A stretch of DNA of 64,000 bases from Blakeslea trispora. Taxonomy: Eukaryota > Mucoromycota > Mucoromycetes > Mucorales > Choanephoraceae. Below the pieces are notes generated by a model, which worked only from the letters and a program-made list of their open reading frames with translations, ran no database searches and had not been told where the DNA came from. The translations under genes were made by a program, and so were the position numbers. This document shows, piece after piece, positions 48,626 through 58,800 of the stretch. Where the stretch lies: contig JAIWNE010000007.1 of NCBI GenBank assembly GCA_025331445.1, forward strand, positions 496,001 through 560,000. Direction: 5' to 3'. The stretch's first letter is position 1, and each line of letters opens with the position of its first letter.

Positions 48626-50831
48626 ATATGCTGTACTTTTGGAATTGGAAGCACCAAGGATTTACTTGTCTGATTGTGAAGATTAGCTGTGTTTGATTTA
48701 CAGGGTTGAGATACCATTGTTGTATACTAGTGTTCTCTTTATATTGACATTCTGCACTATAAGTAACGGTTTATAAAAATGCTGTATATCCCTATTAGAG
48801 AGGCTGTTATGTGGTATTTATTTCTGGTTATTATTGTTATCAATATGAACTTTCCAATATGCTTGTATTTCTGATTTTAAAGTGTATTTTGTTTGGCTCC
48901 AAAAATATCAGAATTCTGTCTCATTGTCTTCATTTGGCTGTCAAGCATGCTCTAAACAAGTTATATATGGCATCAAAGCCAAAAACTTTCTTAAGACTCA
49001 ATCCTCACACAAAGAACAGAATTTGATTGTCTCAATCATTGATTTCCTTTTTATTTTATTTTGTTTTGTTTTCATATATTCCTCAGAAAAAGAGCAAAAG
49101 AAAGCATACATGCAAGCCCAAGCTAATGAAGTTACAGAATATAACTTACATAGTACCGATTACTGGTACTTTGCATTTAACGGTCTCTACTGCCTACCAT
49201 TAAAGGAACGAACGGCTTCATCTCAGTTTTCAGTGCTAGGAAGTTATGCTTGATAGCTTTTGTAGAATTATATATATATATATATATGTATGTATATATA
49301 TATGTATGTATATATATATGTATGTATATATATAGCCTTTTCAACCCAGATGAGTACAAATGAAACTGCTTGTTATTATTTTGTTTAGATGACAGCAATA
49401 CTTGTTCATTTTTCACTCTTCTTCTTCTTCTTTTCTCGAATGCCATCTTTTAAGCTTATCTGACTTGTTGGACAAGTCTCGCTGCAAATTAAAGAGGAGT
49501 TTGGCTGTCACAATCAAAAATACAGGAGAGTGAATGTCGGCATGAAATAGCATGGTATCTCTTAGTGTGTTTACTTCTCAACGCCCTCTAGCTTACTGAT
49601 CCTATTGGTTATCACATGTTTTTTTCTTTTTACTGATAGATAAGTGAATGGAGAGATACCAGGCTCTGATTGGATGACTGGTTTTTTTTTTCAGTGTGTA
49701 TTTGAAGTAAATAGAACGTAATGATCATTTTCTCCCTCTTTTTTTTTTCTCTCTCTCTTTATCAAAGTCAAATCAACTACATCTTGAAACTTTGTCACCC
49801 AGACAACCTCAAAGGCAAGTAACAAAATGCTCTTCTTTAATAATGCTCTTATCTAACTTGCTTTGTCGTGTATAGCCTAAAAATCTGCAATTTACGCAAG
49901 TCTATTATTGCACCAAGAGCAAAAAAACGTTATCTACAAAAAAGAAGAAAATACGTGTGCCTTTCCATCTACAAAACTACAAAACTACAAAACTACAAAA
50001 CTACAAAACTACAAATCCACAAATGCTTTCAAACTCTCTACAAATCCTTTTTACTCGTTCTCTCTGCTCTCTCTCTGCTCTCTCTCTTCTTCTCTTGGTG
50101 CTTCTGCCTCTACTTCAAGCTTGATGGGGGGGGTAAGGACAAAGACTGATGCTGCCTTTCCTGATCCTATATAAAGTGGCTTACGACCGGAATCTAGTCC
50201 ATTTTCGCGAACGACCCTCGTTTTCTAGTATTGGGACTGAAGTCGGAATGACTGAGGGCAATTACGCCGCCTGATCTGTTAACACTATGAGCGTGTCCTG
50301 TAGGGATCTGGGCAGAGGAAGCGGGTACAGACATACTTGTACTATTCCTCGTTAGTTGACTGGTATGGGGTTTGCTAAGGATTTGGGATAGTGCGAACAG
50401 AACTGAGTCTTCTTTGGCTTATTCAAAAAAAAAAAAGTAAGCCAAGGAAGGCTTACCCTCTGCGTTCTTACCTTTCTTGTCTTGCTTTGTTGTTGGAGGT
50501 GACTCTATTACTAAACAACTCAAGACCTGCCTTTACTGATGCCTTGCTGGGTCCCTGCTTCTGTCTCTATTTTTGCTTCCAAATGTGCCTATCCAAATGT
50601 GCCTATCCAAATGTGCCTATCCAACTGTGCCTATCCAACTGTGCCTATCCAACTGTGCCTATCCAACTGTGCCTATCCAACTGTATCTTAACAGTATTTA
50701 CCGCATCTGAACCACCATATACCTTCTCAGATTGCTTTAAGAAGAGTTTTTTATTGTGTTTAACACTTTTTCTCTTCACATAAATAAAAAGTCTATTTTC
50801 TATCTTGTTCCACAATAATACTTACAGACAT
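48626..50831 (+). repeat. 2.2-kb direct repeat, copy B
   Basis: Near-identical to 39,072-41,327, starting at atatgctgtacttttgg and fading after cagacat. The spacing between the copies is about 9.55 kb. The (TA)n/TATG run at 49,270-49,334 is longer and the 13-bp minisatellite shorter than in copy A. The candidate RNA core lies at about 50,167-50,450. Confidence 0.9.
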
Positions 50832-51384
50832 TACCAGTCTTTACGACTCTCTTGCTTCTGCTTGAATCTCATTGTATCTATTTTATCACTCTGATCAAAG
50901 AAACAACTAAGCAAACCCTCATCCGTTTTTTTTTTCTCATGAGCTCTCTTTCCATCTTTCAATACAAAGATATCAAAAGACTGTTTTTGTTCCTCTTTAA
51001 GTTGCACATGTAAAAACACACTGTCAGTCTGTAATTTGTACTACTTTTGTAGTGTAAGATGCTTTCTGTTCATTCTCTAAATAACATAATGCTCCTTGCT
51101 TTTAATTATCCTTATTAGGTTTTATCTTACTGGTCATGACACGGTGAGAAAACCAGTCATTTCAATGATTTCATCTAATATGTTTGATTGTGAATATCTG
51201 CCTGAAGAAAGTGTAACGATATTTTTCCCTTGTTTTTTTCGGAGCGAAATGATGAGTGACGAGAGTATATCAGTAAATCATTTGGCATAGATATTTATGT
51301 TACTCTCAAACGCTGGAAATAAGGTACGCAACTCTAAAATGCAGCCTATTGTTTGAGTTTAAATTTATTCATTTGCATTAATTA
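50832..51384. other. Left flank of the transposon
   Basis: AT-rich with no recognised gene; short frames at 50,831-51,019 (minus) and 51,096-51,290 (plus) lack recognisable domains. It ends in the TA target duplication at 51,383-51,384. Confidence 0.45.
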
Positions 51385-51558
51385 CTGGTTTTTAACTTAG
51401 AATTCGGAAATTGGCCCAAAAAATTCGTTTTTTGGCCAAATTGATTTCGGAGACTGCGCACAATGATTTCGTTTTTTGGCCAAATAGATTTCGGAAATGT
51501 GCACCATAGATTTCGTTTTTAGGTACCGTTAATTTCGTTAAGGTATATTATAGGTCTT
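51385..51558 (+). repeat. Left terminal inverted repeat, 174 bp
   Basis: Starts ctggtttttaacttag. The core ttcgttttt(t/a)gg recurs at 51,424, 51,468 and 51,512, i.e. with an exact 44-bp period, and a gatttcgga motif follows the first two. These iterations could be several transposase binding sites, as in IR/DR-type Tc elements. Confidence 0.95.
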
Positions 51559-51625
51559 ACAATAAATAAAATCAAGACAGTAGTCAAATGCAACAAAAGC
51601 AACTTCTTTTTATAATCAAATTTAT

Positions 51626-52821
51626 TTACAGCATTTCTTCTTCACGGATACATCTAGCAAAAAAAGTAAGGGAATGTCTAATCCATCCTTTACAGTCATC
51701 AGATGTAATCAGAGAAGCGGATTCTCTAATTCTCTGAAGCAGCTCATCATGATGCCGCAATTGGTGCTTCTTGACATTGTGCTTCAGCTTTGAAAAGAGT
51801 TCTTCAATGGGGTTCAAGAAAGGAGACCATGGTGGAAGCTTTAGAGGATGGTATCCTGCATCAGTTAGCTTATTCATAGCGCTTGTGCTATGAATAGGAG
51901 CATTGTCAAAGATCACATAATATCCATTTAAGCCTCGTTGATTCATGTGCCTGATCAAGACGTTGATGAAATCCTCAAACTGCTCTGACCTGGTTGTACC
52001 TCGATTACAATGGCAAGCTGAGATCTCTAAACCAGCGTGACTCATTGCGGCAAAGACAGTGAGGTTTCGTCCTTTCGAAGAAGTGTCCACCTTTATTCTT
52101 GCAGGAGTACCACGCTTTGTTCTGGCTTGGGTACGGTTGATATGCAAGTTGAACCCAGTTTCATCGACAAAAATGCAATTCTGCAAATACCATACTTGTT
52201 GCTCTTCGTTGATCTTTGTACAGTATTCACGTCGCTTGTCTCGGATCTCCTGGGAGTCTCTTCTAACAGGGTATATTTGAGCCTTTTTCAAAGTGAAGTC
52301 GAGCTTATTAATCACAAATCTGGAAATTGCTGAGGTGCTAAGTGGCCTGGCAAAATCCTCTGGAAATGCATCCTGAAGTTGAAGACTTATGTCCCTAAGA
52401 GTGATCTCTGCTCGTTCTTCCAAAAGGCTTTCGATGAAGATGCTGTGTCTTTCTTTAATGGTAGGAGGTGCAGTTCTTCCTCGAAACTTTAAATTTGGCA
52501 TCCCCCAATCATCAGTTTCTTCGCAACGCTTGACATAGTCGCTCATGGTAGAAGTTGAGAAGCCAATGGCCTTAGCTGCTTCAGAGACGTTCTTTCCACT
52601 TGCAACATAATGAGAAATGAACAACTTCCAGATTTCTTCTGTCATTTTTTTGTATGGACCTCTCTTGGTAGCACGTTGAGCTACTGGTACTTGAGATGCT
52701 ATAAGAAATTATGAGGAGCAAATTCAGACAAATGGAAATCATCAAGGTACTACTCACGGTTTTCAGAAGTCAAAGCAACGGGTGCAGTAGTGTTAACAGA
52801 GTAATAAGTTTCTTGGCTCAT
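51626..52821 (-). CDS. Tc1/mariner-family transposase (DDE), two exons
   Basis: Exons 52758-52821 and 51626-52698, separated by a 59-bp intron (GTGAGT...TTATAG), join in phase to 378 aa; the unspliced frame would start 39 residues later. It cuts and pastes the element. Seen: N-terminal basic RGPYKK motif, a helix-turn-helix (NVSEAAKAIGFSTSTMSDYVKRC, about residues 58-80), and the catalytic triad in FVDETGFNLH, VIFDNAPIHS and NPIEELFSKLK. I count 33 residues between the second Asp and the Glu, one less than the DD34E of Tc1. The C-terminal half belongs to the DDE_3-type endonuclease superfamily. No stops or frameshifts. Confidence 0.95.
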
Positions 52822-53048
52822 CTTTTTAAAGAATGTATTTAATGGATCAAAATCAGGACTCCTAAATGTGTCCCTTTATATAAATCGAAGGGATCCGTAG
52901 TACCTCTATTCAGGAACCAATAAAAGCTTGTTTGACTAAGTGTGTTTCAGCAACACCTTACGCAGCAACATCATAATTTCAATTTGTGTAGACACTTCAA
53001 AGGTCATAAAACGTATGTCACTTTTTATTTGCATTTTTATTCTGATCA

Positions 53049-53222
53049 AAGACCTATAATATACCTTAACGAAATTAACGGTACCTAAAAACGAAATCTA
53101 TGGTGCACATTTCCGAAATCTATTTGGCCAAAAAACGAAATCATTGTGCGCAGTCTCCGAAATCAATTTGGCCAAAAAACGAATTTTTTGGGCCAATTTC
53201 CGAATTCTAAGTTAAAAACCAG
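53049..53222 (-). repeat. Right terminal inverted repeat, 174 bp
   Basis: Exact reverse complement of 51,385-51,558, ending gttaaaaaccag before the TA duplication. It carries the same three 44-bp-spaced motifs in inverted order. Confidence 0.95.
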
Positions 53223-53224
53223 TA

Positions 53225-54257
53225 GCTCTACCATCTCTTAACCATCTGAGCAACCTAAACAGCTCACTTAGCCTTGATTTCCCTGTCAGATTTTCTGTAT
53301 GCAAATGCTGTTCTTTGTATGATAATTATACTTTCAATCTTTTCAAAGTTGAATCAGTGGCTTAGGTTTTTAAGCAAGAAGGCATGAAAAGAATCCAATT
53401 ATAAAAGCAAATACAAATGTTTATAGCTGAAAAGTATCTCAAGAATTTTTGGCACTGTCAGATATTCTGGAAGCGGTAAATTGCTATAATTTATGTACTT
53501 TATTCAAAGTCATTCTTGTGTTTTTAGAGATAAAATCGTTTAAATATTGAATATTAAAGTATACAAAAACAAAAAAACAAGAAATTATTGCATGTAAAAC
53601 CAGTTGAAAAAAAGCCAATGTCTAAATAGAAAAACAATTCAAAGTTAATTGCTCAACGAAGATACGCATACCTGTATATATTCATGATGAATTTTTGAAC
53701 TTGACTTTACAGTATAGGTTTACTATTTAATCCAATTAGATTGAAAAAAAAGAGAACAATGTATAATTACTGAAGATTTGATCGTTATTTCGATACAATA
53801 GTAAGAATTTCTTCATTGAAAAAAATCCTTTAATATTGTAATGCTATGCTGTTTCTATTTTGCAAATGCGAAATCCGCCCTTTTTTTTTATTGAATACTT
53901 GATTCGTCTTTAGAAGCAACATATATACTCTTAATGGTAAAATTATAGATTAAAAAAAGCAGTCATTTTCCTTGGTAGTCGGCTTAATTTTCATCAGTTA
54001 CCTTAGAACTATGGTTGATAATTTCTCTTCTCTCTCTCTGATCATAGATATGTTATCGGATATTTAGTCTGATTCCTGGGATTAAGAATTAAAAATTTCC
54101 GCAAATCTGTAGTTACTTGTGCTACATCAGCTTAGCCTTATTCGTGAAGCCCAGGAATTTTACAATCTCATAATCCAAAGCATCCGATAATCCAAGAAAA
54201 ACATACATCGTTTCTTTTCTGTTTTTTCTCTTCATTCGGTCAAAAAACCCCATTGCA
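53225..54257. other. Intergenic, right flank of the transposon
   Basis: AT-rich and without a recognised gene. The last 150 bp before 54,258 are pyrimidine-rich and probably hold the promoter of the GPI-type protein gene. Confidence 0.45.
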
Positions 54258-55708
54258 ATGAAAGCCTTTCCACTCATCGCTATTGGCCTTGCATTGACTC
54301 ATGCCCAAGAATGGGGTAGGTCTAATTCTGTTGTAGTTGCTCTTGCATTTATTGTACTAAATCTCTCTTGAATATCATAAAGCAGAATCACAGCACGAAA
54401 ACTCAATGATGCCTACGAGCACAGGTATACATCTCCATTGTATTTTTCTTCTCCCCGAATCGTATTCTGATTTTTACGTTAGATGCTGCTATGCCTGAAG
54501 TACAAACATTATTGTCCTTTGTGTCTAATCGACCCAAGGTAATGCGTGTTAGTGACCTAATGGCAGCAGAAGATAAAGATGAGCTCAAAGAGGACGCATT
54601 GACACTCGATACTGGTGAAGAAGAACTAGATGAGGAAAAAGCATCTTTAGCTCTAAAGGTACTTGAGTTGATTGACGAGGATGCCAACGATACACAAAAC
54701 CAAACAGATTCAGAAGATGACAAAGAAGAAACCCAAAAAGAAACATCTGCTATCGAAAAAAATGACACAAAAGGAAAGACAACTAGTAATGAAGAAGTAA
54801 ACAAAAAAGACGTAGAAGAGGCAGAGGAGGCAGAACAACAAGATCCAAGAAACGCTAAGGAAGCAAAAGATATAGAAGAACAGGAAAAGGAAGAGCAAGA
54901 CAAGGAAGAGAAAGATAAGGAAGAGCAAGATAAGGAAGAACAGGAGAAGGAAGAACAAGAAAAGGAAGAGCAAGAAAAAGAAGAACAAGACAAAGAATTA
55001 GAAGAACACAAAGAAAAGATATTGAAAACTAAAACTACAAAACCATCAACAAAAGGAAAACAACAGCTTCCGCAAGGCACTGACATAATGAGCAATGTTG
55101 ATAGTAAACAAAATGCTAATGTGACGCAAGCTTTTGCAGATAAAGACTCAGACTCTGCAGAACTCCTGTCCGAGCATGAAGAAACTTCTTTCCTGGATGT
55201 AGGTACTGACGATGATGAAGAGCAAGAAGATGAAGAAGAACCAAACAATCATGTCACTCCAGAAAGCCAAACCAGAAAGAGTCAAAAGAAAAAGCAATCT
55301 GGCTACACTGACCTTATTGACAATGAGGAAGAAGAGGAAGAGGAAGATGAAGAAGTCGAGGAAGAAGAAGAAGAAGAAGAGCCAGAATCGACTAGTACTG
55401 ACACTACACTTAAAGCAGCCGCATTTGACGTAAACTCTTACAACTATGTCAATCGATGGGATGAACTGCCACCCAAAAACCCTAATGATTCCCCTTTTAG
55501 CCCATTACCAGATAGAAGCGTAGATATGTCTGCGGCAAAAAAGAACGCCACAGTTGTACAATACAATGCAAAAGGAAATCAGTCTGCATCATCCAGTCCT
55601 ACTGAAGTAAATTTCTTTTCAAGTGGTGTCTATACCAGCTTGCCCTTATCGTGGATAGCTAGTTCTTCTCTCATTGTTTTCTCTGTCTTTCTTTCATATC
55701 ATGCCTAA
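54258..55708 (+). CDS. Secreted, Glu-rich protein with GPI-anchor signal
   Basis: Exons 54258-54315, 54383-54424 and 54483-55708 join to 441 aa. Exon 1 is a signal peptide (MKAFPLIAIGLALTHAQEW, cleavage likely after THA). The long middle is dominated by Glu, Lys, Asp and Gln, with imperfect pentapeptide repeats of the type (D/E)KEEQ at about residues 170-215 and a second acidic block at about 310-330. The last 20 residues form a hydrophobic tail (SLPLSWIASSSLIVFSVFL) preceded by small residues (SSG), as in GPI-anchored cell wall proteins. No enzymatic domain was recognised; a charged wall or surface protein is inferred. Part of the middle could form a single alpha-helix because of alternating Glu and Lys/Gln. 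Confidence 0.8.
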
Positions 55709-55834
55709 TGTTTCAATAGAACAAAAAAAAAGAAATAAAACCCCATTCAATAGATTATTTAATTTTTTCAAAAAAGTATATATCAGAGAAGGTTTTCTTA
55801 CTTTTTTTTCTCTTTTCTTTCGATTTATCTGATC

Positions 55835-58800
55835 ATGAATAAAGCATCAAACCATTTGGCTTCAAGAGCTAATTTGAAAGATGAGAGCAATTATATTGGT
55901 CAATGGCTTGAAAATGAAGAGCGTTCATTAAACCACCTTTCAGATACCATTCATCAACAAACAAGCAAACAATTTGTTGATGCTTCTTGTAGTCAGTGTA
56001 AGAAAATCAGGGACAACATTTTTTTTGTACAACAAGATAAACTAATGGTTCGCCTACTCAAGATATGAATCAAGAAGTCACAAACAACACAGGACCTGTT
56101 ATTAACGGAGTCCAGTTGATATCCACAAGTGTCATTCGTAATCTAAACCCTTATTACATATGATCTCAAGTTCTCATACAAATCTCCCTTGTAGCCAAAC
56201 CTTTTCAATCTGTATTCAAATTTAGGTTTTTTAATGTCATACAATCCAGCTGCTTCAACGATGTAAGACTGTCCCAACTGTATTGACAAGATAATTAAAC
56301 AGATTGCTTATTAGGCCTTTAGTGAGAACAATAATTTGGTGATTTCAGGTAAAATTGAATGGTTTGACCTTCCAAACGACATCATATTAGTTGACTAATG
56401 TATATATCTTTAGCACCTACTGGGTCAGGAAAAACAGCAACAATGGAGTTGGCTATCATACGCTTACTCTTTAACAAAGGAAGCCATTCTAAAGTCATTT
56501 ATATGGCACCCACTAAAAGCTTATGTAGTGAAAGGGTCAGAGATTGGCAACAAAAGTTTTTACCTCTTGGATTTGAATGTAAATTTTTCTTTGTTTGCTT
56601 GGATCAAACCATTCAATATATGGTACTTATAACAAACGAATAGGTAATGAATTTACAGGTGATACAGAAGACACTTCTGTTGCAATGCTCAAGAAAACTT
56701 CCATCATGTAAAGAAAAAAATCTTTGTATCCACTCTAAGGGCTAGTCTCATCAAAGCATCTTGATAGTATTACTACTCCTGAAAAATGGGATGCAATTAC
56801 TAGACGATCGATAGACCAGCCTCAATGGATTCAATGCGTCAATCTGTTTCTAGTAAGTTCAGTTCTGACATTACATTTGCTCGTGACTTATTGTCGATAA
56901 CAGATTGATGAAGTGCATATATTGAATGAGAAGCGAGGTGCTTGCTTGGAAGCGTGTGTCAGTCGAATGAAGGTAAGCAAATATCACAAAAAGAGTTACG
57001 TAGACAGCAAGTTGATTTTATAATGATGATGTAGACAATGGCAAATAATTTGCGCTTTATTGCAATATCAGCAACTGTCCCTAATGTGTCTGATATTGCT
57101 ATCTGGTTAAATGCCAAGCGTATAGTATTCAATTGAAAAAAAGCGTCAACCTGACTAAAAAAAAAACATAGCTATCTCATTTTCTGAGGAATATCGCCCT
57201 ATCAAGTTAAAGAGATTCGTTTATGGATATCAGCATGCTGAGGACAACATGTTTCTTTTCGATAGGAAATTAGATTGGAAGTAAGATGGTTCAGATTCGA
57301 GACAGATTGAGATGATGAACTTAGAGGAGATATGTATAGACTTTTAGATCTGATCCAAAAGCATAGTGACAACAAGCCAGTGTTGATAGTAAGAAGATGA
57401 AATTTGGTTCAATCATCAGCTAAAGTTAACTGTCAATTTGCTAGTTTTGTTCTACCAGAAAATCCACTCAACAAGCTTGTGATACTATAGCCAGGTTGAT
57501 GGATAAAAAGAATCTTCAGTCATTAAGGTAGAATCCTTCCTTTTGTTTTTATTAAGCAAATCTCTATGCAAATGATGACTTAACAATGTATATATTTATT
57601 CAAGTGAACAACCTTCACCAATCCATCCTTTCAAAGAAAAAGTACTTGCAAAATACGCAAAGCGGGGTATTGGATTTCATCATGGTATGATAGAAACGAG
57701 GTTAAACAAAACTTGCCTCATATTGATAAAGGCCTTTCTTTTATTATAATTAAGCTGGACTAGATCTTAGCGATCGATCTAAAATCGAATCCTTGTTTAT
57801 GGATAGAGTGATACGAGTTATTGGTAAAGAAAAAGAAGATTTGAACCCTCCTCTCCTTGTTCAAAATATATGACTTATTTGCCCCTATCAGCCACCACTT
57901 CTACATTAGCAGTAGGAGTAAACTTGCCGGCTCATTTGGTCATCATCAAATCTACACAAGGCTAGTCATCTATTTTTTTTTAAAAAAAACAAAAATCTTT
58001 GTTTTCAACCACTAAACATCATTTTATCAGGATATCAAAACGGGGGCTTGGATGAATATTCAGATATTGACCTACTACAAATGATAGGTCGTGCAGGAAG
58101 ACCTGGACTAGATACGTCAGGATGTGCTGTCATTATGACAACACTTCAAATGGAGCAAAAGTATCGATCACTCATATCTGGCACTACAAACATAGAGAGC
58201 AGGTAAAATACTGAACTCTTTTCATTATTACTACTGATGTATCATCTCTACTTTAACCTTCAATGTGTAACCTAGATTGCATGAAAATCTAATTGAGCAT
58301 CTTGTATCAGAGTTGTGTCTTCGAACAATTCAAGATGAATCATCAGCACTTCATTGGTAATCGAAAAGCTTCATGTGTCTATCAAACTAAACAAATGATG
58401 CGTAGGTTGCAATCTACCTTTCTTTATGTACGAGTCAAACAAAATCCAATACATTATAAGCTGAATGGGTTTGCTTCTTCGCCCGACACTATTCTACAAG
58501 GTTCTCTTGTGATAACAGAACGGATCCTACTGAAGAAGGACTATGCATGCTAACAGTAACATTTTTCTCAATTGATAGAAATGTGTGTTAAAGATCTAAC
58601 CTTGCTCGAAGAAAACAAACTGATTGAAAAATCAGCTAATTTGACATGGAAGATTACACCTTATGGAGTTGCTATGGATAGCTATTATATCAAGTTTCCA
58701 ACGATGCTTCGGATTCTTCAATCAGATGTCCCCACGTCTATTGAAGACACAGTAAGGCTCTATCATAAGATAATCAAAAGAGAGAAACCTGATTTGTTCT

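Larger units (their letters stand above)
51385..53222 (-). mobile_element. Tc1/mariner-type DNA transposon, apparently intact
   Basis: 1,838 bp bounded by TA at 51,383-51,384 and 53,223-53,224, the target duplication of the Tc1/mariner superfamily. The ends are inverted repeats of 174 bp that I find identical at every base. Between them is a single two-exon transposase gene on the minus strand with all three catalytic acidic residues and no stop or frameshift. Perfect ends and an intact gene suggest recent insertion and possible activity. It sits at the right edge of the repeat island, 1 kb upstream of the GPI-type protein gene. Confidence 0.95.

Noticed and set aside
53225..53262. Possible tRNA interrupted by the transposon (minus-strand gttgctcagatggttaagag resembles an A box)
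   Set aside because: No matching T-arm or acceptor 3' half could be found on the other side of the element, and the A box deviates at two conserved positions.
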